Source: Galaxea fascicularis (taxonomy: Eukaryota > Cnidaria > Anthozoa > Scleractinia > Euphylliidae). From it: a DNA stretch of 64,000 nt. Of the stretch, positions 30,786 through 42,800 are shown in pieces. Numbering within the stretch: the stretch's first letter is position 1; each line of letters opens with the position of its first letter. The notes beneath the pieces were generated by a model, which did not search any database, was not told where the DNA came from, and saw nothing but the letters and a program-made list of their open reading frames with translations. The translations under genes were made by a program, and so were the position numbers. The DNA lies in contig OX419337.1 in assembly GCA_948470475.1 (NCBI GenBank), positions 27,230,372 through 27,294,371 on the forward strand. The letters run 5' to 3'.

Positions 30786-32392
30786 GAGGTTCAGTGTACA
30801 ATTTAAAAACTAACATTGGAAAGCTAGACGTGTCAATTGACTATTCAACTCTACGATAGAGAACGCTACTGAAAGAAATGAGGGTATTCAGTTTCAAGAT
30901 TGAGAAATCTATAGCAGACGCTTCTTCGCGCTTTTAAGGTTTTTTGTCTTAAACACTCTTAAACCTGTAAGATATCGGGTGCTAAAGAACTTGTATTATA
31001 TAAACGTTTGGATTACAAATGATTTGGACTACAGTGTTTTTGGATCGCGATGCCATGTGAATGGATGCTTCTGTCTGGAGTAAAAGTGATTACGTAATGT
31101 TTTTCGTTAATTGTAACCCTCCGTGTATAACGGTTTGAAGTGATTTATATTGTTTATCGTTACCCTGCATATGCATGCACGAGATCAGTGAGACGCCAGT
31201 CACGAGTACAGCCTGTTCTTTCCGGTCCGGAATTCTTGATCAATTCTGCATGTGCGGCAAGCACGTGCGTTCATGAACGCAGGTGCTTGCAACACGTGCC
31301 GCAGCTTGTGTAAGCCGAGGATGTTCGTCTTATACATAAACCGCGACGTTCAATTATGTCCCCCGGGCAACCTCTGGGAGAAGTGCAGCTCATTGGTCCC
31401 GGGGACCTGGGGAATTGCTTGAAGAGGACAATATAGTGTTCACGTTTTTATCGTATTACTGAGGTATTCTTTGTTCATAACCTTTAGAAAAGTGTTTCGT
31501 GTGGGTTTAATTTTCATTTAGTTAATTTTTATAATACTTTATCACGCGAATACAAATAAGTTAATACAAAACAAACAAAAAGAAAAAAATGCTTGACTGG
31601 CGGAGAATAATTGGGGGAAACTAAATTCCTATACAAAGAATATTCTCTAATACACTAAGAGGTGAAATAAAACGCGTCCCAAAGCTAATCAAATTAAATG
31701 AAATTGCATACTTGTCTCTCACAAGTTACACCTGATTTAAAATTAACATAAATAATCTAATAGAGAAGACTTAAAACTGCTTAAAGAAGATGCATGCATA
31801 ATGTTTGATGGAATACCATTCCAGTCTGTTTGCTATTGTACGGAGATTACTGAATATCGTTTGATCTATTTTGTACTCAAATGGCGTATATGTCGTCCAT
31901 GAGGAGCCCCGGGGGATGGGGAATAGACCGCCAAGTGAGAAAAAAATTACAAATCCCAGCGGGGGTATGCCGGGGAGAGGGGCATGGTAACACGTAGAAT
32001 TGAACCATGCATTATGAAAGACACTAAATCGCCCGTACAAATGGTATCGCAGCTTGTTCGTGCCTTATGCAGAGTGGGAATTCGCACTGTTCAATTTTAC
32101 CGCTTTTACTGCAACAAGACTCTTTTTGAAGGCGCCAACCTTTGCTTTTAGGCATACCATTGGAATAAGTTCCTTGGGCGTTTTGACCGCGAGGCTAAAT
32201 CAGTAGATTCCTGATCTGACATTGTTTTTTCAACTTTACTTGATACGTTTATGTGAAAACGTTAAATTCAGCACTTTAGACGATGACCACAAAAACAGAA
32301 TTGTGCGAAAAATGGCCTTTATTTTCCGAACGTATTGGTTACATACCATCGTCGAAAGGCACAGTTCCAGGTCTTCTACGCCACTGCCACCA
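30786..32392. other. Intergenic between the family cluster and RAP1GDS1
   Basis: No gene is supported in this stretch. A nearly perfect 30-bp palindrome lies at 31259-31288 (AAGCACGTGCGTTCATGAAC...). Open frames at 31771-32040 and 32222-32425 have no recognisable features. Confidence 0.4.
31259..31288. repeat. 30-bp near-perfect palindrome
   Basis: AAGCACGTGCGTTCA is mirrored by TGAACGCAGGTGCTT with one symmetric mismatch. It contains a CACGTG E-box core in the left half. Confidence 0.6.
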
Positions 32393-32425
32393 CGTCACGT
32401 AGACCGTCACGTAGCCGTCACGTAG
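32393..32425 (+). promoter_or_regulatory. Three CGTCACGTAG boxes upstream of RAP1GDS1
   Basis: CGTCACGTAG occurs at 32393-32402, 32405-32414 and 32416-32425, about 180 bp before the start codon. TCACGT resembles CRE/E-box half sites of bZIP or bHLH factors. Their closeness to the start suggests a promoter role (inference). Confidence 0.45.
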
Positions 32426-32606
32426 CGTCTCGAAAGAGCGCAGAGATTGCAGGCTCATACCTTCATGTAAGCTACTCTGTTGTAACGCAGACAAAATCAC
32501 AGACAAAAACCACCAGCACCTAAAGTCTGTCGAAAAATTAAGTTCTGCTTCCTTCTCTGATTTACGCATTGTTATGTGGACACCACGGTGGTAATTACGG
32601 TGAACT

Positions 32607-33094
32607 ATGAAGGGGTTGTGTGAATTATTTGAGAAGCTTAAGCTCCATGCAGAACAGACGAAAGAAGTCGACTTGGGAGCGGCTGATTCAATCATATCTG
32701 CGCTGCAATCAAAACAAGGTGTTCAAGCTATTTCCTGTTCAGATGCTTTGTACATTTTTTTCACAAAGACCTGTTACTGACTGTATTATGAATAGCTCTA
32801 TTTAACCTTTGCAGTTATTTTCTGGACATAAACTCAATAAGCTTAAATCTTCAAGTTCAATCTGCTGTTGCATTCCACACCTGAAACTTCTCGATTATTC
32901 TGTCAGTCTTTTTGGAGTTTTTGGAAATGAATTGTTGCTCTTTTGGGCATTATTTGGATAACGGATCTTAATTAAGAAATGTCTAGCCGGTGTTAAAGTG
33001 GATTTGCAGGGAAATGATATATACAAACCACAATACCTCTCTCCAAGGGTTAGGTGCCCTTCATAAACTTTACTGACAGATGTTCTTTTTTACA

Positions 33095-33125
<31 letters not shown>

Positions 33126-36100
33126 CCTCCTTTATTCAGATATTCGTTGAGAAGGGTTTCAATACATTTTTCAGGGTTTTTGTATTTTAAAAGGAAAATG
33201 TTTGAGGGCAGTAACACTAATCACAAACATATCTTGTTGTAATATTTTGGACTTTGTCAAGCTTGACCACCTAGAGGGCTAAAAGTGCATTCCATTTTAA
33301 TGTTTCAGAACAATTTGATGATGCAACAATCCAGAGCATTCTTGATGTGACTGTAGCATTGATGGCAATAGAAACAGCTGAAAGCAAAGCCAAGGTTTTA
33401 ATGCTGATTGCTGAGATTGCAAAGTCAGGTAAAGTGGCATGGACTAAGATCTACAGTCTCAGCAAAAATTGAGTTTCAAAGCCATTTTACTTGCAAAAAA
33501 TAGTCATTTGAATTTCAACTGAATTGTACATTAGTAGACAGATTTACAGCTCCCCACACCAGCTTCTGGTAGAACGAAAGATCTTCCTTAATGCTAATTG
33601 CTGATGATACATAGAAGACCAAAATCAAAAAGGCTCCTGGCAAGCCACTGAACTTGGAAAAAAAATGTTATAAACAACTTGCCAGTATCTGGTATTGATC
33701 CCTTTGTTAGTTCCAAAAGAATAATGTGGCACTTGTTTAATTATTACATATGCATGTATATGCAAAGCATTATGTACTGGTCAGTGAATGTACAAAATGT
33801 TTAACAAGAAGTGAAGGGGTGAAGGAGTGAAATCAGCATAGCCTTCTCTGAGTTAAAAACTTTTCAAGAAAGTTCCTATCCTATTTGAAAGAAGAATAGT
33901 CTCCTACACTGCAGTTATTTTGCTCGTCACACAACATCCCTCCCCGAAAAACATGGTAGTAATGTGGTTCCAATGTGAGAAGTTATTTTTTTGGCGGAGG
34001 AGGCATTGTATGACTAACCAAACAATGGCTACATAGGAAGGAAAGGTGATGCTAAAGTAAAAGGTTGAAATGAGATCAACATGTTTCAACGTGATTTAAG
34101 TATAAAACTTCAGTGCAAAACACTTGGTTTGTGGTGACAGAATTTGTCAGCTTTCTTCAAAGCATTTATTTTTTATCTCCATTTCCATTTTAGTGGAGAC
34201 CAGAGTTCCATGTGTAAAGGCAGGGCTTATTTCTACGATACTATCTCAACTTGAAAGTGAAGACCCAAACATTGTTCTGCAGGCTTTGAGAGCTATTGGA
34301 AACATTAGTTGTGAAAATGGTTAGTATAGAAAGTACATGTATAATGCTCAGTGCTTATTAAGACTGCCGGTTAATTTAACCTAAATCTTCTTAAGATCCC
34401 ATTATTATCTGTCAATCCTGAAATCCTGATCCCATTCTGTTTAAGGTATCATGGTAGGTGGATTGACAGTGTTTGGAAATCGCGCCCTTACGTTGACGCT
34501 TTGAAAGAAAACCTCATCAACCCATACATTTTCTGAAAGCTTAATAGTTATACAATACAATCATATCTTTGAAATTTTCTTAAAAGTCAGTGTTGCAGTG
34601 ATATTAAAAGAAATGCCCAGAAACACGGCTTCGCTTAAATTGGTTCGTTTCCGCACGTGAATTATCGGATCGGCGCGATTTATATCGGAAATGTTTTCTC
34701 AAACATCACCCTCAAAAACCGTGTCTGCGATTTTCCAGATGCGGTTTGGTTTTTTTTTTACAACCTCCTAAAGTTTGATATTGTCCATGCGGACGTTCCT
34801 TTGTACAAAAGAGGCCATAACTCGGAAATGGAAGCGAAATTAAACAAAGCCCGACACGGTTTTTCGAACAAAGTATCCTTAAACATGCCTGCCGATTTTC
34901 AGCTAATTCCGTTGGAAGACACGCGTAAACGAACTAAAAATGTTCAGCCTTATATGCAGTTTTATGTTATCGAGAAAAAGACGAAAAACGTTTTATGAGA
35001 TTTCTGTGATTAGGTGTTAAAAATCCCAGCATGTAAGAAGATTAAATGACGCATTGACAGATGCCGGCACGGGTCAGTTTACAACAACAATAGCTTATGA
35101 CAACTTGAATTAAACAGACGTCTTCAATTCTGGCACGAAAACCAGCGAGTTCGTTCTCTAGCAATATTTTCGTGCGACTAGTACTTGTTGCAGGTTGCTC
35201 TACGGCTTTATTGGCAGGACTAGTGTCCTCCAATAACCATTCGTCTTGGCTGTAGTTCGACCCACGGTCGCTCAGAGCCAAAGATCTTGCTTGTTCGACA
35301 CAAAATTCCTTGATTCCAGATTTTCGCTTCTTCGAAGACGCAAACGGACAAGACGTTTTCTTGCGTTTTTGTCCGGACATTAAGAACTTCAAAAGCTAAG
35401 CTTGTTAAGAACGAAAGCCAACTAGCGATAAAAACAACCAGATCAAGAACGGTTCGCATGCACATTTCTTTCGTTCAAATGAACCATCACACCGCATTCG
35501 CATTACAGGTGACAACCGACGGTAAATTTTAATTAGAGATGACAGGAACTTGTCAATGCACCGTCAGAGGTTAATGAGATTCAAAAATAATTTTTCTCTT
35601 TATCTTAAAAAGTAAAAAAGCTTTTTTTCCCCTTCTTTTTTCAAAATATACATCTCAGTCTTCTCAATTTGAACAGCAAAAAAATTTTTTTTCTATTTTT
35701 CGTCAAAATCCACCTACCATGATACCTTAATGTTTATTCCTGGCAATACATCTCATCTTAAACGTGGTTTCGCCAGCAAGATTACATGTTTCTGCTGCTG
35801 CTGCTTCAGTGTTCTTTAAACTTCATTTAACCCTTTAAGGCCCGACATCAAAATGTTTATTCTCTTAACCTGTCTTCTCATATTGTTTATACTACTAGTT
35901 CAGAGAATTAAATTTTCGTTAATCATCCAGACATTATTGTCATGTTTGATGATCATTTCATGTATTCTCATAACCTGCATATTAGCTGAAATGGTATTAC
36001 TATAAAGAGAAAGTAGGCTCTGGTCACTGTAAGGCTTTTCTTGACTACAGTTGTAGTATGCTACCTATTTGACTATGCAGTATTGAGAAGAAATAGGAAC

Positions 36101-39100
36101 CTCACAGCATTTCTCTGTTGCAGAGCAAGCAAAGGCAGTCCTGCTGGAAAACAAAGTAGCTGAAAAAATTGTGAAGAAGCTAGAGGTACTTGAAAAAGGC
36201 TTTGATGAAAAAAGTGACAACAGAGTTGAGTTGGCGGCCTGTGGCTCCATGCTGAATGTTGCAAGTGACGATGGTAGGAATCATCTTTGTTCTCATGTAC
36301 ACTTTCAATAAATTACATGTGGCTTGATTGCTAAGTTTGTTGAGTGTTGCAGTGGTATGACAGAGGTCTCTGGTTTGCACTACATGTAAGTCTGAATATT
36401 TTCAGGCTTTCTTGGCATAACTGATTAAGGTGAATTACTTTTAACTTTACCTCTCTTAGCCTGCAGTAAGTATGATTTATTTTTATTTAGGCTAGCTAGT
36501 CTGGATAATCAAGGCTTGACTGTTACTGCTTTTGTGAAGTTTGACTTTTATGGTTTGCCTCCTTATTTTGACAGAGGCTTTGGCAGATGAAGCAGTTTCC
36601 TTTGGTGCAGTATCTTTTTTGTTTGGTTTCATGAAACAGAGTGTTCACAGTAATCCCTGCCTCTGTCGAATGGCTTTATCTGCCTTGTCAGTCCTGGTCT
36701 CTTCAGGTGATCATTTTGTTATCTGAAGTACAAAAACATACATGGCCATTATAGCTAGGGTTTTTGTAACTGGGGGGCATTATCATGAGTGCTGAGGGCA
36801 GGAGCCTTGTAGGGGGTCTGGGGGTATCCTCCCCTTGAATATTTTCTAGTTTGGAGGCTCCTCAACGCTATTTTCAGCACTTGTCATGAGATATGTATCT
36901 GAAAAATTGACCTTGAATAATGTTCAAAAGGCAGGTCCAACAGGTCCAGGGAGAGCAGCTGCCCCCCTACTCCCCCGCTAGCTATGGCTCTGACACAGTA
37001 ACAGGCGCGGATACAGGGGAGGTGAAATGGGTGAATTTTCACACCCCCCCCCCCTTTTTCTGACAATTTGTCAATCATGCTGATGCACAGACCTCAAACA
37101 CCTCGACCAGGCTTTGGTTCTATTACATTATTACAAAAATTCACCCCCCATTTCAAAATCCTGGATCCGCGCCTGAGTAATTCACATTATCTGTCTTGTC
37201 ATGGCCTGAATGTGACAAATTTTACTTCAATTATGTTAACAGATAAAGGAAAGGCTAGTTTTTTAGAGGGTGAAGGTGTGGCCATTTTAAAGATGGTGTT
37301 GCAAGAATCAGATGATGAGGAATTGATTGACTTAGTGTTCGAAATGATAACGTCTCTTATTTTGGATGGTAAGTGAGTTTTTGCTCATCACATTCCCCGT
37401 GAGCAATCATGCTTTTAGTCAGCTAAAAGAATCCTATGCCTTATTAAGTGTTTGACTCAGAGTACAAATATTCAGTAGACTGAAATGTCCATAAAAAGCA
37501 CAGGACACCTAAAAATAGAAAGGTTAAAAGTTGATACTGGCCTTAAAAACATCTTTAACTGGAGGCAGGATGGCCAAGTGGTTTAGGGTACTGGATTTTA
37601 ATTCGATGACCCTGGTTCAAATCCTGCTCTGGCCACTAGCTGGTGTTTTTCTGGGTAAGTGGCTGGTTCAACTCCTTAGTCATCCTACAGCTTGTAAATA
37701 GCCAATTGGTCTGCCTCCCGCCAGTTGGGATTCTTAACTCCGTTGTTTTCATTTGTATTATTTGTTTCATTGTCTATTAAAAGCCTCTCAAGAGGAGTGG
37801 TCAGTAAAGTATTTATTATTATTATTATTATTATTTTGGGATGTTTCAGTTTGAAGCCAAGATCAACTTTTGAACTTGTGATCTGTAACTACGCCTTGTT
37901 ACAAACCAAAATAATATCTTTAGCAGGAGACCTGATGCAAAATGTCTGGGGAAAATCCCCAATCCAAGCCCTTAATCTGCACTGTCCTGTCTCCAATAAT
38001 ATTGTTTTGTTTGTGTGAATTAGCTTAATTCATTGTAAATAGTTTTAATATCATTTTACCAGTAATTTATTTGTAGGTTTGTAGGAGCTCTGTCAGTTTA
38101 TTAGTGTTTCTACATTATTTTGTGTTTACCTCAATAAATAAAGTTTGTTTTGTATTGTATTAATTGCATTAAGGACCTAAATAGTGTATGGGCACCTCAT
38201 GATCACTAAATGATTGATGATTATTAAAATGTTTACATTCATGTTTTAGTTTTTGAATAAGGTAGTGTGAGACTTACCACTCCTACTACAGTACTTAGTA
38301 CAATTTCTTCTCATCTGATCACCAACATGTAAAGAAATGTGACTATTTCTAGAGGTTTCTTTCTTAATATATATTTTGATTGTAGATAATGTAAAGAAGG
38401 CACTAGTCCAACATGGATACGCAGAACATCTAGTAAACCTTGTGTCTTCAAAGAGAAGTGAACAAAGTGATGAGTTTGTAAAGCATAGAGTACAATCTTC
38501 AGCAGACATGATTGTGATGCTTCTTACTGAAGGTTTGGAAATATATTTTTCTAAAGAACCATGCTTTAATTGACTATTAATATTTATCTGATATTTTGAT
38601 ACAACAGATGTTGCACAGATCTATGACCCTTTGATTCCTAGTTTGGATGCTCTACCACTGAGTCACAGGAGACTCGTGCAAGCTTGGGCTATTAAACTAG
38701 ATTCATTTGATAAATGTCCTGCATTTTTTTACACTTGTTGCAGATGAAAGTATGAAGGTATTGTTTGGTGACGGCAATGGCCCTGTCCTCCAAGCATGTC
38801 TTTCGTGGTTATCCTCTGGTGACCAGCATCTCGAGATTTCTGGTTGTTTGGCTCTTGGAAACTTTGGCAGATCAGGTACATGGCAAGTACAGCCACCCAC
38901 AAGTAGACAAACACAGAGGATAGGACTCAAATAGGAACATTCAAGGGCCAACAGCCTCATACATGTTTGCATTGATTTCTGTAACCTTTTAACCCCTGCA
39001 AATGATCAGCATGCAATTTCTCCTTACATTGTCTCTGAGTAAATATAAAATTTGAAAGAATAAATAAAATGATCACAAAAGGTGGATTGCCCTTTTGATG

Positions 39101-39812
39101 GAACAGATTCTCCAAACCTATACCATCAGACACAATTGGAGTTTAGTAAGGAGAATATTAAAGTTAGTCAGGTGCTTTGGCTTCATTTAGGCCTGAACAT
39201 GGAGCCACCAAACAAACTTGATAACAAAGTTGAACAAAGAGTTAGTGAAATCCCCTCAACTTCAAGGCATTTCTTTAAATCCATAGATGAACACTGCATC
39301 AAACTTGTTGAACTAGGAGCTGATAAGCAATTGCTGGATTTGCTAGTGCGGAGGTCAAGAAGTGAGGTACAGTATCCATTATTATTATATGACCCATACG
39401 GCCCCACGCGCGCTTTCATTCTAAAACTATTGAGAAAATCCCCGAATGAGGGCTGTACGCATTAGCACAAGCAGGGCCGGAAAAAGGTGTACGGCCCTGT
39501 TAGGAACATCTACGGCCCCGCGCGATACGATTTTAGAGGATTTCGTCGCGCCTAACCATGTAAGTTTATTCTACAACCTGAAAGCAAATACAAACAACAT
39601 ATTAGATTAATTTTATGCGCAAATTAGTTGCTATTTTGTAAAAACCTCATCTTTTACACGCTCATGAAGAGTCTAAGGAGGCCACATGATAAAATGCTTA
39701 TTGACTGAGTCAGGTCGGGCCGGACAGGAAAATATTTGGCTCTCGGTCATGGTGCACGGACCTCACTGCGCTCGGTCTGTACTGGCCATGACCTTGAGCC
39801 AAATATTTTCCA

Positions 39813-39845
<33 letters not shown>

Positions 39846-42800
39846 CCACCACCCCTTTAATTGACAAATACATCCAGAATGTGTGAAGTTATGTCTGTAA
39901 CCACATCAGTGCTAACTTTGGGTTAGTCCTAATCCTTTTTGGACCCAGGTTTAGCCACAAAACCTTGGCATGCCTCCTGGTGATTGTTTCTTTCCCCGGG
40001 ATTTGATTGTCATATATGAAGACACACAGCTCCCTTTGATATGTGTCTCACAGGGTAGGGGTGGGTGGTCAAGGTGGGGGGGGGAGGGCTAGTGATAGAA
40101 AAGTACTGGTACAGAGTACTACTGGGAATAGTTGTGCTTTCATTGTTCTTGTCAGGTTGAATCATACTCTTTGGTTACTGAATTGGTCAGAAAAGTCTGA
40201 TTGGAAATCAATGTACGGAGTACAGCTGTACATAATTTTCTAACAAGGAGAGCTTGAGTGTAGAAAAGTCTTGTAGAATAGGCCATTCCGAGATCGCTTG
40301 AGCCTCTATTTCAAAGCGAGTCTAAGTGCGAAGTCTTGTTAATGAAAATGAGTTTTCGCTCATATGGAACGCTGAACTTATTACCATCACAAAACCTTCG
40401 CACTTTGACTCGCTTTGAAATAGAGGCTTAAGCGAACTCAGAAATGGCCCATTGAGGACTTGTAGGCGTCACAGTAGAAAATGCTTTGATTCTCTCACAT
40501 TGATAATACTGAGCCATTGTCAAGTGTTAGTGGCTTATTCAGTGTGCACAGCTGTAGGTTTTATATAAGGGATAAAATATGCAATATTAATAGTAATATT
40601 AATTAATTAATTTATTTATTGATTGATTGATTAATGATTGATCATTAATTAATCCACAGAATATGATTATCTGCTCTGTGGTGTCAGTTCTAAAATTAAG
40701 ATAAAAGCATTTGTTATTTTTTTCAGAACCCTGGTAGACATCAGCAAGCAGTTTTTAGTGCACTAAAGAATCTCTCGATGCCAGGTGACTACTGTCTGAC
40801 TGGGTGTAGTCCTTAGGAAGACTGTGTTTCAGCTAACATTGATGTTCTACATAAAATATTATGAAGTTTTCATGTATGGAAACCTTATGCATTATAATAT
40901 ATTCAAGCTAAAATCACAGTGCAACTCCTATTAAGCCGCCACCCTTGGGGAAATGGATAATGGCTGTTTAATGGGGGCTGGCTGTTTAATAAAAGTAGAT
41001 AAGAACAGTAGAAAATACCTCGTTGGGACTTTGAGCTCTGGCTGCCTAACAGGGGGTGGCTGTTTGATAGGTGGCTGCTAAATAGGGGTTCAACTGTATT
41101 TCGTACTGTGGGGACTCAGAGTGAAAAAGGGGGAAGCTGGTTGAATTGTTTTTAATCTGTAAGAACCAGTGACTGACTGGAGATAAAAAAAAAAAACAGT
41201 CAGACTGTCACTGAGGGGGGTGGGGAGGGGATGGGGTGAAAGGGTGAGTCAGAGGCCGTGTCAGAAATGATACAGGAAACAGACCAAAAAGATGTCATGC
41301 TTGATCCTCTCAATAATGCGTAACATCTGTAATTATCAATAATAGGTTTGTTTGTTTCTTTCTCTGTCCTTCATTGCTGTAGCTGTTAACAAAGCAAAGC
41401 TTGTGGATGGTGGCTGTTTGGATGTCATTCTTCCACTGCTCTCGAACCAGTCTCCTTTTGTTCAGTTTAAAGTCCTTGGCACGTTGCGCATGCTCTTGAT
41501 GGGTCCAGGTGCGTTTGAGTGTGCATTTCAATATTCTTTGGTCTTCTCGTCAATGAAAACAAGAGGGGGGAGGAACAGAATAGGGAGGAGGGAGAAATGG
41601 CCCAAAAAAAGTTGGGAGGAGGGAGACATAGGGGGAAAAAGTAGGGAGGAGGAAGAAAAAGAAAAGTTGGGAGTAGGGAGAATTGAACTGGATGGACCTG
41701 GATGAGTAGGGAGGAGGGAGAAATTGGCTCAGAAAGTAGGGAGAAGGGAAATTTACTCCCCTGTTCCTCCCCCCTCAAACAAGGCATTCATAATGCTTTC
41801 TTTTTTATCATAACTGTTAACAGTCCGGTTTTACTTTGTTTCAAAATGAGAGAGAAACTCGCAGACATGATTTTTCGGTCATCTGTTAGTCTCTTAGTAC
41901 GTTAGTCGTTTGTTGTACCTTGATGAAATTTGTTTCTTTATTTGCCGTTTTCACGATCGTAATTTTGGTTGTGCTGTTGAAAATAGGAAATACCTTGTAT
42001 ATGCCAGGCGTTATCACTGGTTAGCGGATTCACAAACACCTACAACTCTGAAACGGCTTGTAGTGATTTTCTGAGTTAAAAACGGCAAACATGAAAAGAG
42101 TGTTTACGGGCTGTGCGGAAATCTTGCCTTCGAACGCATTTCTAAGATTTGATTATTACCAATTAATAATAATAATGGTGATCGTGATAACAATAATTTT
42201 ATTAGTTAACTCCATGGATGGCTTGTCATTCAACTTTACAAATAACAAATAAAATTACTATGTAATAAAACTACTACTTAGAATAAATATACTCTATCAT
42301 CAACCTTTCGCAAAAGTACATTTTCAGTAGCATTTTCAGAATCAGTAGCAGCGAAAATGTTACTTCATCCTGTTCGTCATCACGTACAAATACCACATGC
42401 CCAGTACCCCGGCTTTCCTGACCCTTTCGCTTTCTTACGTTACAGCTGAAGTAGCCAATAAGATTGCAGGAAGTAACGAAAATATGAAGACCTTGGTCCG
42501 ATGTTGTGAGTCCAGCGGTCACGAGGGTGTTAAATCTGAAGCCAGCAGAATGTTAGCACTGATTGCTAAACAATCGAAGTCAGCAGGTGAACTCAATAAG
42601 TCACAGTTATCTATTGGAGTCTATACAATATATTTAACAATTAGATTATGAGCTCGAAATTTCTATCGCGTGATACATAGAAATCAAGAGCGAATAATCT
42701 AATTGTTTTAGTATAAATCTACTCGTCGTTCAAAACTAAACGAGTACATTATCTAAATTATTTCCGCTGACACTTTGAAAACGCGAAGAAGCGGCCGCCA

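Noticed and set aside
34657..34998. 113-codon frame as a host gene exon
   Set aside because: It lies inside the TTAA-bounded element in an intron and does not join the RAP1GDS1 frame.
38707..38934. Open frame reading through the splice donor of RAP1GDS1 exon 8
   Set aside because: Only the part up to 38875 matches SmgGDS. The extension past GTACAT is intron.
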